Source: Amoebidium appalachense
Taxonomy: Eukaryota > Ichthyosporea
Assembly: GCA_963693365.1 (NCBI GenBank)
Contig: CAVNZM010000009.1
Location: 6,448,001-6,512,000, forward strand
Reading direction: 5' to 3'
Length of the DNA: 64,000 nucleotides
The notes under the pieces are model-generated. The model was given only the letters and a program-made list of their open reading frames with translations. It searched no databases and was not told where the DNA came from. Position 1 is the first letter of the stretch. Each line of letters opens with the position of its first letter. The translations under genes were made by a program, and so were the position numbers. Positions 24,205-32,878 of this stretch are shown here, piece after piece.

Positions 24205-24370
24205 CGCGGGTGGCTGGGAGGGGCACGCGAGGCACGCGAGGCACAGGAGGCACGCGTGGCACGTGCGCCACAGGAGCCCCTCCCAGCCACCCCCAGCCCC
24301 CCAGCCCCCCAGGCCCCCAGCCCGGATGGGTGACCGAGGACGACAGATATGGACTCGACTCGGGGTGGGT
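24205..24370. repeat. GC-rich dispersed repeat, second block
   Basis: Continuation of the family at 23740-23890, with 'gaggcacgcgaggcac' words followed by the inverted Pro-coding 'cccagccacccccagccc' part, so this copy could fold back on itself. No gene. Confidence 0.7.
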
Positions 24371-25282
24371 TTATTGACGCGCCGCGGCGGCCCAGGTAGC
24401 AAACGCCGTGCGGCCATCCGCAAGCGCCTGCGCGACCTTCCCGGGGTCGACGTCCATGGGCGACGCGAACAGCCTCCGCTCCGGAGCGACCACCACGAGG
24501 CGGTCTCCGAGGCGGGTGCGGAGGTTGGCGAACTCGGTGGCCGCCAGCTCGGTGCCCGAGTCACGCTGCAGAGCATAGCAGAGCTCCATGCCCGTTTTTG
24601 GCACGGATTCTGCGGGGCAGTGCGCCAGCGAGTCGCACAGCACCGTGACGTAGATGCCGTCGAACCCATCTGCGGCGTCCTCGAGTGCCTTGGTGAGGGG
24701 CACCAGCTCAGAGACCCCGCCGTCCAGAAACACGGTGCCGCCGTACTCGACGGGGGGGACCGCGAGTGGAAGGGCCGAAGACGCGCGCATGCCGACCTGG
24801 TACTCGGGCCCTGTGAACCACCGCTCCTTCTTGTTGAGGAAGTCCCAGGCGACGCAGTGGCAGCGCGTGTAGATGTCCGCGTCGATGCCCTCCAGAAGCG
24901 CCGCCGCACGCTCCTGCAGGGTGAAGCGGCTGTACGCCGCCCCGTACAGCATTGACCCCACAACCGTCCTCCAGCTTTTCGGAAGCAGCGCCATTGCGCC
25001 GCCCCACGGTTCCACAATGTCCTCCACGCACTTCAGCGTCCCCAGCTCGCGCGCCAGGTCGTCCAGGCGGTCGGCAACCACGAACGGCGCCACCAGCGCG
25101 CCGACGGACGTGCCGTACACCCTGTCGACCTGGTACAGCCCCGACGCGAGCATCCCCTGCATGAACCCGACTTGGAAGCAGCCCTTGACGCCGCCCCCGG
25201 GCAGCAGGATCCGCACACGTGTCCTGGCTTGGGAGGGTGTGTCCATGTTGATGTAGGGCGCGATAAAAGTCGACGGCTTCAT
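24371..25282 (-). CDS. patatin-like phospholipase
   Basis: 303 aa. Patatin-like lipases are Ser-Asp dyad acyl hydrolases that release fatty acids from phospholipids. All hallmarks are present: oxyanion-hole glycines GGGVKG (about 29-34), nucleophile elbow GTSVG with Ser59, and catalytic Asp in DGG (about 187-189). The length fits a single patatin domain. There is no signal peptide or membrane segment, so a cytosolic or virion-associated enzyme is likely. The start MKPSTF is taken because its ATG overlaps the stop of the upstream Fic gene (ATGA). The ATG of MDTPSQAR, 13 codons on, is an alternative close to the domain. Patatins are found in bacteria, eukaryotes and some large DNA viruses; the origin is undecided. 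Confidence 0.93.
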   Translation of the reverse strand: MKPSTFIAPYINMDTPSQARTRVRILLPGGGVKGCFQVGFMQGMLASGLYQVDRVYGTSVGALVAPFVVADRLDDLARELGTLKCVEDIVEPWGGAMALLPKSWRTVVGSMLYGAAYSRFTLQERAAALLEGIDADIYTRCHCVAWDFLNKKERWFTGPEYQVGMRASSALPLAVPPVEYGGTVFLDGGVSELVPLTKALEDAADGFDGIYVTVLCDSLAHCPAESVPKTGMELCYALQRDSGTELAATEFANLRTRLGDRLVVVAPERRLFASPMDVDPGKVAQALADGRTAFATWAAAARQ

Positions 25283-26109
25283 TCCAAATCCAGGGCGTTG
25301 CACACCGAGACCAGGTTTGCCCTTGCGCAGTCCAGCACGAAGGCCGCCAGCTCGGAGTAGTCGTGGGGCGGCGGCTGGCTCTGCGCGGCCAGCAGCAGCG
25401 AGTGGTAGCGCTCGCGGGACCTGCGGTCTGTGTACAACGAGAGGGGAACGGCAATATAGGGCGAGAGCAGCACGCTGACCAACAGACGGGCGACGCGCCC
25501 GTTGCCGTTGCTGAACGGGTGGATGTAGAGGAACTCCCCGAGGAAACGGGCGGCGACCTGTATGGCACCGAGAACGTCATTGCAGCCTTGGAGTTCGGTG
25601 CGTGTCCTTTCGAACAGACGCTTGAGAGCCTCTTCGATCTTGAACTGTGCAAGGTACTGATGACTGCAGCCTGCGGGAAGCGCAAAGCGCACCCGATACC
25701 GTCCAGCGCTATCGAGCAGCCCGTCCATGACCTTGCGATGGACCTCCCTAGCGAGCTCCACCGTAAACGTGCCTGGATCAATCCCCTTCCAAACCCACGG
25801 TGTGGGGAACAGCTCGCGAACTGCTGTAACGACGTTTTTCAGTTTCTTCGATGAGCGCGTGTGTTCGGACATTTCATCGGGGCAGGAGATCAACCTCTCA
25901 ATATGTTCGACTGGGACCTTTTCGTTTATTTCCAATTCCATCAGGTGCTTGATGTATAACACTAGGTGGTGCGTTGTGTATCCCTGCATGAACAAAGCGC
26001 TGCTCTTATCGTTATCCAAAAACGTGCGCACCAGGTGGAGGCAGCGCACAACAGCACCTTCGCTGAGTTGAGACATCACGGTGTTGAACCGACAGATAAA
26101 GTACCACAT
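25279..26109 (-). CDS. Fic-domain protein (AMP transferase family)
   Basis: 276 aa from the ATG of MWYFICRF; the next Met (26076, MSQLSEG) is also possible, and the frame's nominal first codon further upstream is not ATG. Fic enzymes usually transfer AMP (sometimes other NMP/phosphocholine) to hydroxyl groups of target proteins. The catalytic motif is complete: HPFSNGNGRVAR (about 197-208), with His197, the anion-binding GNGR and the final Arg. The Fic_N-like part before it contains the typical GRYRVR. I do not see a clear (S/T)xxxE(G/N) inhibitory helix, so the protein may be unregulated or use another inhibitor. The stop TGA overlaps the start of the patatin gene by ATGA, implying co-transcription. 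Confidence 0.92.
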   Translation of the reverse strand: MWYFICRFNTVMSQLSEGAVVRCLHLVRTFLDNDKSSALFMQGYTTHHLVLYIKHLMELEINEKVPVEHIERLISCPDEMSEHTRSSKKLKNVVTAVRELFPTPWVWKGIDPGTFTVELAREVHRKVMDGLLDSAGRYRVRFALPAGCSHQYLAQFKIEEALKRLFERTRTELQGCNDVLGAIQVAARFLGEFLYIHPFSNGNGRVARLLVSVLLSPYIAVPLSLYTDRRSRERYHSLLLAAQSQPPPHDYSELAAFVLDCARANLVSVCNALDLE

Positions 26110-27228
26110 ACTATCAAAATCGACCTTTACGTCACACGGCAACAACCCGGCCCATATCCACCTGCGCGTTCACCACCCTGTTCTCCTGCCCACCGGCCCC
26201 TACCCAGTCCAACGTTTTCTCCACAAACCAGAGAGAACACGGCAGTGCCCATGAACGTTTGGCCCGCAATTTTCTAGAGAACAGCATCGCCGGTCCCCCC
26301 CATGTCTCCCGGAACCCAAGAGAACACCATCGCATCCCCAACCATGTCTCCCGGATCCTTGGAGAACAGGTGCCGGGGGGTGGACCCTGTTCGCCGATTG
26401 CTTTTTCCTAGGAGCGGGCATGAGGGGCACGCGAGGCATGCACGGCCGGCGAGGCACAGTGGTCTCACAGGACCGAAAGCCCGACCCAACTGGCGCGGGC
26501 GTGGGGGCCCGGGAGGCATGCAAGGGGGAGACACAGCGGGCTCACGGGTCTGTGTGCCACAGGCGCCCCTCCCAGCCCCCCCCAGCCACCCAGCCCCCCG
26601 CTGCTACAGGCAACGCGGAACCACAACTTCGTTCCAAAGCAGCGCCAGATGTGCCAATAAACGGCCAAAGCAGCGCGCAGTTGGCTACCCTGCTATTCGA
26701 TCTGATTGGTCGAAAGCGTTCAAGATCCTGACCAAGATTTCAGAATCTGTTTGTAATCGTTGAGAGGACTATTTCTTCGCGATTTCTATGATTTGAAATG
26801 TGATCGAATTGTTTATAAAACTATCTTGAATATGAAATTGGCGCTTAACACCCTGGGTTGTACACTTCCACGTCCATTTCACAAGGAAAAAGATTAAAAT
26901 GACACGACAGACCAACGATCACTGGGGTTTATTGTTTATCAATATACAAATGACATCCCTCCAAATATTGCAGATACAGATACAGTTGAACCTACCATCC
27001 TTTCCCAATCTTGCCAACATGACCACGGGTCATGAATGGAGCTAGGCTAGTGGCATGGTCATGCAAGGTTACTTATCAAGAACCTTGGCCTATACCGGCA
27101 GAGGCCCGTGGCTGGCCACGGGCCGCATAGAAGTTGTAGCAGTGCCACCGGTGACCAGTCACCTGCATTTATTCCACAAGACCCCAAGCGGGCCTGGCCG
27201 CGGAGGACAAATCCACAGCAAGCCGTCT
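26110..27228. other. intergenic with repeats
   Basis: No gene seen. 26260-26375 holds a direct repeat of about 45 bp ('gagaaca.catcgc', 'catgtctcccgga') in two to three copies. 26395-26600 is another copy of the GC-rich dispersed repeat. 26697-26712 has a 'gatctgattggtcg' box. 27085-27130 contains a short palindrome ('ggcccgtggctggccacggg'). The rest is AT-rich. Confidence 0.6.
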
Positions 27229-28101
27229 TCAAAGTGCGTGTCCTACATGGCCTGAGTTGTTCCACGGTGTCGGTCTTCTACGCAGTCTGCGAGGCAGGCC
27301 GAAGAACTCGGTTGTGCGGTTGCGGGCGTGGGCGGTGTCCAACACGGCGTCCCTTAGCGGCAGACCCGCGTTCTCGACCTGGACGATGACCCGCTCAAGG
27401 AACGGGTCGAGCCACTCGGCGGCCCAGTCGTCAAGAGCGGTGGTGAAGTCTTGAGCGGCCACAGCGCCGGGGGCCATCGAAACGGGGGCACCGTGCTCGA
27501 TCCCGACGCGGTAGGCACCCTCTTGCAGGGTGGACGGAGGCGCGGCAGGGGATGGGGTAGTGCGTACGACGTCCTCAAACAGGAGGCTGGGCATGACCCA
27601 GTAGGGTTTCCTGGAGATGGCAGGCGCCACACCATCGACTTCATCCAAGTCGGGATCCCCAAAAACGTTCCAGAAAACCCATCCGTCTCTGGTCGGCTTG
27701 GTGGCGTATATGGGGGGCAGTCGTTCACGTCCGTAACCATACCCCATGCCGGCCTCGCTGTCGCTGAGCATGGTGTCGAATTCATAGTAGTATTCGCTGA
27801 GGGTCGGGTCGGTAACGGGGTGTCCGGGCTTGTACAGTTTGATGTAGCTGAGGATGGAACGTTCGTCGCGCTCATAACGAGTCATGCTATTTACACCAAC
27901 ACTCTGGACACTGATCTGTCCGTTTGACAGAATGGGAATAGCCACCCTGTGTTCGTGGTCCCATCTCGGCTCACTTAGCCACGACCAATCCCGGCCATCG
28001 CCCGTGGATTCTGTAACGCATTCAAATTTGCGGTCTAGGTACCTCGTGAGCTCGTCCTCCGTGGCGATGCAGGTCAGTTCCATGCGCGCCGGCATTTTCA
28101 T
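27229..28101 (-). CDS. unknown protein, 290 aa
   Basis: Complete frame from ATG (28101) to TGA, with natural composition and high third-position GC. The N-terminal half is acidic/aromatic (RDWSWLSEPRWDHEHR; DPTLSEYYYEFDTML), the middle has a Gly/Tyr turn (GMGYGYGRERLPP), and the C-terminus is basic (LPRRLRRRPTPW). No motif, signal peptide or membrane segment recognised. The TATA box at 28178-28171 and the ATTGG array shared with the divergent 28586 gene support expression. The C-terminal basic tail may be a nuclear signal. Confidence 0.75.
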   Translation of the reverse strand: MKMPARMELTCIATEDELTRYLDRKFECVTESTGDGRDWSWLSEPRWDHEHRVAIPILSNGQISVQSVGVNSMTRYERDERSILSYIKLYKPGHPVTDPTLSEYYYEFDTMLSDSEAGMGYGYGRERLPPIYATKPTRDGWVFWNVFGDPDLDEVDGVAPAISRKPYWVMPSLLFEDVVRTTPSPAAPPSTLQEGAYRVGIEHGAPVSMAPGAVAAQDFTTALDDWAAEWLDPFLERVIVQVENAGLPLRDAVLDTAHARNRTTEFFGLPRRLRRRPTPWNNSGHVGHAL

Positions 28102-28170
28102 AACAGAGAATGTTCATGTGATCATGTGAAAGTGGAAATGCGAACTGGTGGCCTGTTCTTGTGTGGTAAG

Positions 28171-28178
28171 CTTTTATA
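28171..28178 (-). promoter_or_regulatory. TATA box of the 290-aa gene
   Basis: On the minus strand TATAAAAG in 'ccggtataaaagctt', 70 bases upstream of the ATG at 28101. Confidence 0.75.
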
Positions 28179-28194
28179 CCGGATGTCGCGCAAG

Positions 28195-28440
28195 CATCAA
28201 GCCAATCAGATCACACCCGTAACCAATCAAGAACCAGATAAAGAGCAAAAGCACTGGCATTGCCTGCTCTTCGCAGGATCTGATTGGATCTTGAATTGGT
28301 TGTCATCCAATCCCCAACAGCCAATCGTGCAGTTTGGTGATCTGGATCTGAAAGCATTCTCCCAATCAAACGCGTGACTGTCATTCCAAGCATTGTTTAA
28401 TTGACCAATCGGATATCATTTCGTCAGCATCAGTTGGGAA
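28195..28440. promoter_or_regulatory. shared divergent promoter with eight or so CCAAT/ATTGG boxes
   Basis: Between the 290-aa gene and the 28586 gene. Boxes in both orientations: 'gccaatcagatc', 'accaatcaag', 'ctgattggatcttg', 'gaattggttgtcatccaatc', 'agccaatcg', 'cccaatcaaacgcg', 'gaccaatcgg'. This is the densest CCAAT cluster of the element. Confidence 0.65.
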
Positions 28441-28585
28441 TTGGCTTCTAAGGGCACGGCACAGCTGATAGGGTGTCACTTTCACACACCTTCTGTAGTG
28501 TCAACATCAAAGGCTTTGAAGTCGCTTGTTAGGTCGCCTTTTACTGATTTTTCGCTTTGCACCCCCATTTCTACACACACACACC

Positions 28586-29449
28586 ATGGAGCAAGTAGGC
28601 AAGCGCAGCTACAAATGGCTGACCGATCACCTTTTCACTAAGAACACCAAGGACAAATACATGGTCAAGTGCCGCGCTTGTGTCGCTGACATGCACAGCG
28701 ACCAGATCCCCTCGCATGTGAAGGTGTGCAGGGAATTAAACCACTGCCAGGACGCCATCCTTGCCCTCGTCGCCGCAGAGAACGCCGTCGGGCCCGCGCG
28801 CGACAAGGTGCGTCCGTTGGTCACGGAGTTCGGGGGGTGCGCCGTGGCTGCACAGTCCGTTGTGCCGGGTCTGCGCCAGTACCTGCAGCAGCCTGGGCGC
28901 AACGTCGTGGGCGCGGCTAAGGCACGGGCGGTGGCGCAGGCGCTCCACGACATGGCAGAGGCGGCTCGGGCGGTTAAGGACGGGTATGTGGGTTTTTGGT
29001 CGGCGGAGGATGCTGTGGAGCGCAACAAGCAAGCGCTGCGCCATCGGATTGCCGAACGTGTCCACCGCCGCCAGGGCGGGGAGGGGCCCGGCCAGTTCGC
29101 CTACGTTCCCCACCCCCCCCCGGTTCTCCCCGTCCAAACCTCGTCCCCTTTGCGCTCACACGGGGAGCTTGCAAGTGGCAACGTGCTCCGGCAGTGCGAG
29201 ATATTTCTGTTTGATCGAGTGCAGAGGGATCCGAAGTACCCTCCCGGGAAACGTATCGACTCGGACGATGTGTGGGGGGCGGAGGAGAGAGACTCTGCTC
29301 TTGCGGCATCGATCGATGAGTGGGCGGTGGAGGTTCCCGTTTGGTGGGATGAGGGCAACCACTATTTTGTTCAGGACATGGAGATGATTGAGCAGCGCCT
29401 GCGGGAGGGGTATGATTGGGTGATGAAGGTTGTTGCGGAGCTTGAGTGA
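28586..29449 (+). CDS. unknown protein with BED-like zinc-binding start, 287 aa
   Basis: ATG at 28586 in a good context (caccATGg). Residues about 8-50 (KWLTDHLFTKNTKDKYMVKC, then C-x2-C and H-x3-C ligands in CRAC...HVKVC) resemble a BED-type zinc finger, which would bind DNA. A long Ala-rich helical middle follows, then a Pro-rich linker and an acidic, Trp-rich C-terminal domain (DEWAVEVPVWWDEGN). The BED reading is tentative because the spacing is compressed. AATAAA lies just before the assembly gap (29665-29670). No family recognised for the C-terminal part. Confidence 0.75.
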   Translation: MEQVGKRSYKWLTDHLFTKNTKDKYMVKCRACVADMHSDQIPSHVKVCRELNHCQDAILALVAAENAVGPARDKVRPLVTEFGGCAVAAQSVVPGLRQYLQQPGRNVVGAAKARAVAQALHDMAEAARAVKDGYVGFWSAEDAVERNKQALRHRIAERVHRRQGGEGPGQFAYVPHPPPVLPVQTSSPLRSHGELASGNVLRQCEIFLFDRVQRDPKYPPGKRIDSDDVWGAEERDSALAASIDEWAVEVPVWWDEGNHYFVQDMEMIEQRLREGYDWVMKVVAELE

Positions 29450-29480
29450 GGGCTGAGGGGGGGGGGGGGGGGTTGATGGG

Positions 29481-29612
29481 GTGGTGTTAGCATGAGCTAG
29501 ATGGGGGTTGGTTTGATGGGATGGTGTTAGCATGAGCTAGATGGGGGTTGGTTTGATGGGATGGTGTTAGCATGAGCTAGATGGGGGTTGGTTTGATGGG
29601 ATGGTGTTAGCA
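29481..29612 (+). repeat. 40-bp tandem repeat, 3.3 copies
   Basis: Copies start at 29481, 29521, 29561 and 29601 (partial), with the core 'tggtgttagcatgagctag'. They lie in the 3' flank of the 28586 gene, next to a G-run (29459-29472). Confidence 0.95.
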
Positions 29613-29670
29613 CGGGAGGGCTTGGAAGTTGTTTGATGTGCTTCCGGGAGAAGTTCATGCACGAAATAAA

Positions 29671-30170
29671 NNNNNNNNNNNNNNNNNNNNNNNNNNNNNN
29701 NNNNNNNNNNNNNNNNNNNNNNNNNNNNNNNNNNNNNNNNNNNNNNNNNNNNNNNNNNNNNNNNNNNNNNNNNNNNNNNNNNNNNNNNNNNNNNNNNNNN
29801 NNNNNNNNNNNNNNNNNNNNNNNNNNNNNNNNNNNNNNNNNNNNNNNNNNNNNNNNNNNNNNNNNNNNNNNNNNNNNNNNNNNNNNNNNNNNNNNNNNNN
29901 NNNNNNNNNNNNNNNNNNNNNNNNNNNNNNNNNNNNNNNNNNNNNNNNNNNNNNNNNNNNNNNNNNNNNNNNNNNNNNNNNNNNNNNNNNNNNNNNNNNN
30001 NNNNNNNNNNNNNNNNNNNNNNNNNNNNNNNNNNNNNNNNNNNNNNNNNNNNNNNNNNNNNNNNNNNNNNNNNNNNNNNNNNNNNNNNNNNNNNNNNNNN
30101 NNNNNNNNNNNNNNNNNNNNNNNNNNNNNNNNNNNNNNNNNNNNNNNNNNNNNNNNNNNNNNNNNNNNNN
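29671..30170. other. assembly gap, 500 N
   Basis: Exactly 500 unknown bases, the usual placeholder for a gap of unknown length. Open frames crossing it are meaningless. The inner inverted repeat resumes at the first base after it. Confidence 1.
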
Positions 30171-30228
30171 GTCATTCGAAGAACAATCGGGAAACCCCGT
30201 GGTGTGACAACCAATCAGAATGAAGCAA
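30171..30228 (-). repeat. inner inverted repeat, right copy
   Basis: 58 bp, perfect reverse complement of 9454-9511. Confidence 0.9.
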
Positions 30229-30240
30229 ATGGAGTCACGG

Positions 30241-30644
30241 TGAGGCGGCGCGCGCGAAAGACTACCGATCGATCGATTGCGTCATGAATGATCTGCGCAT
30301 TTTAGACTAGAAGATTTTCAAATAGTATGATAGGGGTGTCTACGATGCATGGCGCTAATTGTTGCGTACATAGCATGTACATATGTCACTAGCTGCATTT
30401 GATTGGCTGTGCTGGAAAACGCAGTAGGCCGTCGGAGTGTGGCTGGGCCCCCGACAGTGTCCACGCAATAAAACTTTTGTGTAAACCTGGGCCCCCGACA
30501 GTGTCCACACGCAATAAAAAGTGTGTAAACCCCAACCCTTTCAACCGCCGCTTGTGGTGGGCACGGGTTGAAAATCTTTTATTCTAAAATGCGCAGACCA
30601 TTCATGACGCAATCGATCGATCGGTAGTCTTTCGCGCGCGCCGC
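30241..30644. repeat. inverted-repeat structure at the right end
   Basis: Arms 30241-30316 and 30569-30644 are about 76 bp, reverse complements with only a few differences; both contain 'atcgatcgatcgg' and 'cgcgcgcgccgcc'. They enclose the outer inverted repeat (30330-30533) as a loop of about 250 bp. The left end of the element has no such arms. The structure could allow the enclosed segment to invert, or be a resolved hairpin end. Confidence 0.85.
30330..30533 (-). repeat. right terminal inverted repeat of the inserted element
   Basis: Reverse complement of 8268-8422 with some differences. A unit of about 44 bp ('gggcccccgacagtgtccac' followed by 'gcaataaaa' and 'gtgtaaac') occurs twice here (from 30445 and 30489) but once on the left. 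Each unit contains AATAAA. Confidence 0.8.
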
Positions 30645-30939
30645 CTGGCAGGGGCCGAAACTTTAGGCTACGGGTGAGTCCAACTTCGTTTTCTGAGAAT
30701 TTTTTTGGCTCGGAAGTCAGCTCAGAAGGGGAAAATGTGAAGACTAATGCGTACCTATGCCACGAAAATGTGCTCTTTATTATCGACACGTAAGGCACTC
30801 AGGTTTGACGCCCGGTAATATGCCTTATGTTCTCTGTATTTGTATCCCAGATCATAGTTCAACGACCGATGTTCCGTTGAATGTGGACAAGCTGACACTT
30901 TTGAATGGGCTGTCACGACAACCCCCTTCCCCCTCCCCA

Positions 30940-30992
<53 letters not shown>

Positions 30993-31821
30993 TTACCTTC
31001 CTCACTCTCCCCCCGCACTCTTTTCATTGACCTGTCATTGACCTGTCACTAACGCACACCACCTGTTCAACTGTACACCTTGTAAACCAGAGCAGGTTAT
31101 AGTATGGTAATGTGCGTATGTCCTTGCGAAACTCAGAATGCAACTCACAAATGCATACACACAGCATCACGAAGTCACAAGAACCTGCATACACATACAG
31201 TCGTGCGTAAGCCACTACGCACACTATTCACAGCATGCGTCACATTCGTGGAAGCACATGCCCATGGCCATGCGTGTAAACCGAGGCAACTGCCCATCAA
31301 GCTATCACACGTTGACAAATATGAACTCAAGGATCTTGTACCTTTCGAAAAACCTACGAGACAAATACCTTACTGCTTGCAAGTGCCATAGACCCGGTCT
31401 GTCCTCTAGACCGTGCAGCCACACACACGTACACACACACACACGAACGCACACACGCACACCCCCACCCCCACATGTGCACGCAAGTACACACACTCAC
31501 ACACGAGGCCTTGCCCAGGCTGTGTCTTGAATTTCAGTTCACGCGCGACACCTGATAAAGCATTTTGGACCACACTATGTACCTTCCTCGGAGTCCGTAC
31601 CCCATCTCCCCGCCCATTCTCCATCAGTCCTCGTTTTCAAAAGTTTCCCGGCATGAACAGCCATAGTCCCCCCCCCCCCCCCTTCCCCCCTCCCTCCTTC
31701 CCCACTTCCCATTCACACCTCCAACACCCCATGGCATTTCTCGCTGGCAACCTCAGCTTTCTCCCCCCAAACAGGTTCCGGGGAGGGGCCCAGGGGTAGA
31801 AGTCTAAGTTTTTTTTTTTTT

Positions 31822-31860
<39 letters not shown>

Positions 31861-32374
31861 AGGGGGGGGGGGGGGGGGGTTAGGGGGTTCTTGATAATCT
31901 CCCATTCGCACTTCATGTTGTTGCATGTTAATGGCTGAGGGACCACAAACACACAGGGGCGGAATGACCGTCAACCACCAGCAGCAGGCACCATGACAAC
32001 CAATAAACAGTATACATAAAGGGCACTGAGGAAAAACATGCCTGAGGGTAAAGAAAATAATTTTCTGTTATTTTGTTTTTGCAATTTGTTGTTGTGGCCG
32101 GCGGTGGCCAACGTTTGTGGGCGGGTGTGCTACGGTGCCAGTTATGTACGTTTGGTGCATCATGGTTGGGAAGGGGGAGGGGGGAGGGGGAGGAAGCTAG
32201 GGGGAGAAAAGGGGGTGGCGGTGGGGGTGGGGGGGTGGGGTTGGGTGGGGAAATGTAAGCCGGTAGTACATACGGTGAACAAGTGTAACAAACAAGTCAA
32301 GTCCAAAGAATAAAGTTTCCTTATTTTCTAAGACCGAGGCACGGACAACTTGGCCGTGTCACTCCTGCCTTTTG
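30645..32374. other. host intergenic DNA, no gene seen
   Basis: Holds a C-run (30946-30992), CA-rich DNA (31420-31505), a C-run (31668-31682), a T-run joined to a G-run (31809-31879) and G-rich sequence (32170-32250). Frames here are short or low-complexity. 30580-30644 belongs to the inverted-repeat structure. Confidence 0.55.
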
Positions 32375-32555
32375 TGACGTCACGTCTCAGCGGCCGCCGC
32401 AAATACTACACGAAGTATACTGAAGAAAGGTTCGTTTACGTTACGAACGCCCAGGGCCAATTACCACGAGCCAAATGGAATGTGGTTTTGTGACGTCACG
32501 CGCCAAGACCAGGATTTCTCGAGGACCAGGCCGCCTGGCTTTTGTGATGACGTCA
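32375..32555 (+). promoter_or_regulatory. three CRE/ATF sites upstream of the m-AAA protease gene
   Basis: Perfect palindromes TGACGTCA at 32375-32382, 32491-32498 and 32548-32555, each followed by CG. They lie about 320-500 bases before the likely noncoding first exon. CREB/ATF-type bZIP factors bind this site in animals and other eukaryotes. No TATA box was seen. Confidence 0.6.
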
Positions 32556-32689
32556 CGATATGTCCAGCCCAAGAGAGAGCCAAGGGCAAAATCATCGGTG
32601 AGGCCCCTGGCAGAGTTTTCTTGTTTTCTGGCTTCATTCCAGCAGAAGTTTTTAGTGTATAACTCAAGGCAGAAACGTAAAGATTCACT

Positions 32690-32878
32690 GGGGCTCTAGA
32701 CAGGGCTGCTGGTTCGGGGAAAGGTGGACGGACACAGCTGGAGGAACGGTGTTGGAGTTGCCTGGAGGAGAGAGAGAGAGTGAGAGAGGCTGAGAGTAGG
32801 CTAGTAGTATTAGCTAAAGAACGAGACACGCACACGGATCCGGCAAAGACACACGGAGCTAGAAGATTGTGGTTGAAG
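32690..32878 (+). other. probable noncoding first exon of the protease gene
   Basis: A clean 5' splice site GAAG|GTAGGT at 32878/32879 and a 3' splice site 'tttgcag' directly before the ATG at 33449 imply an upstream 5' UTR exon ending at 32878. Its start is not determined; the value given is nominal. Confidence 0.45.

Noticed and set aside
23833-25017. 394-codon minus-strand frame overlapping the patatin gene
   Set aside because: It runs in another frame through the patatin gene and into the GC-rich repeat; the patatin frame has all catalytic motifs.
24708-25781. 357-codon minus-strand frame overlapping Fic and patatin
   Set aside because: Shadow frame; Arg/Ser-rich, with no recognisable motif, while the true frames are complete.
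29567-30223. Long frames across the N stretch
   Set aside because: They consist mostly of unknown residues; no coding claim is possible.
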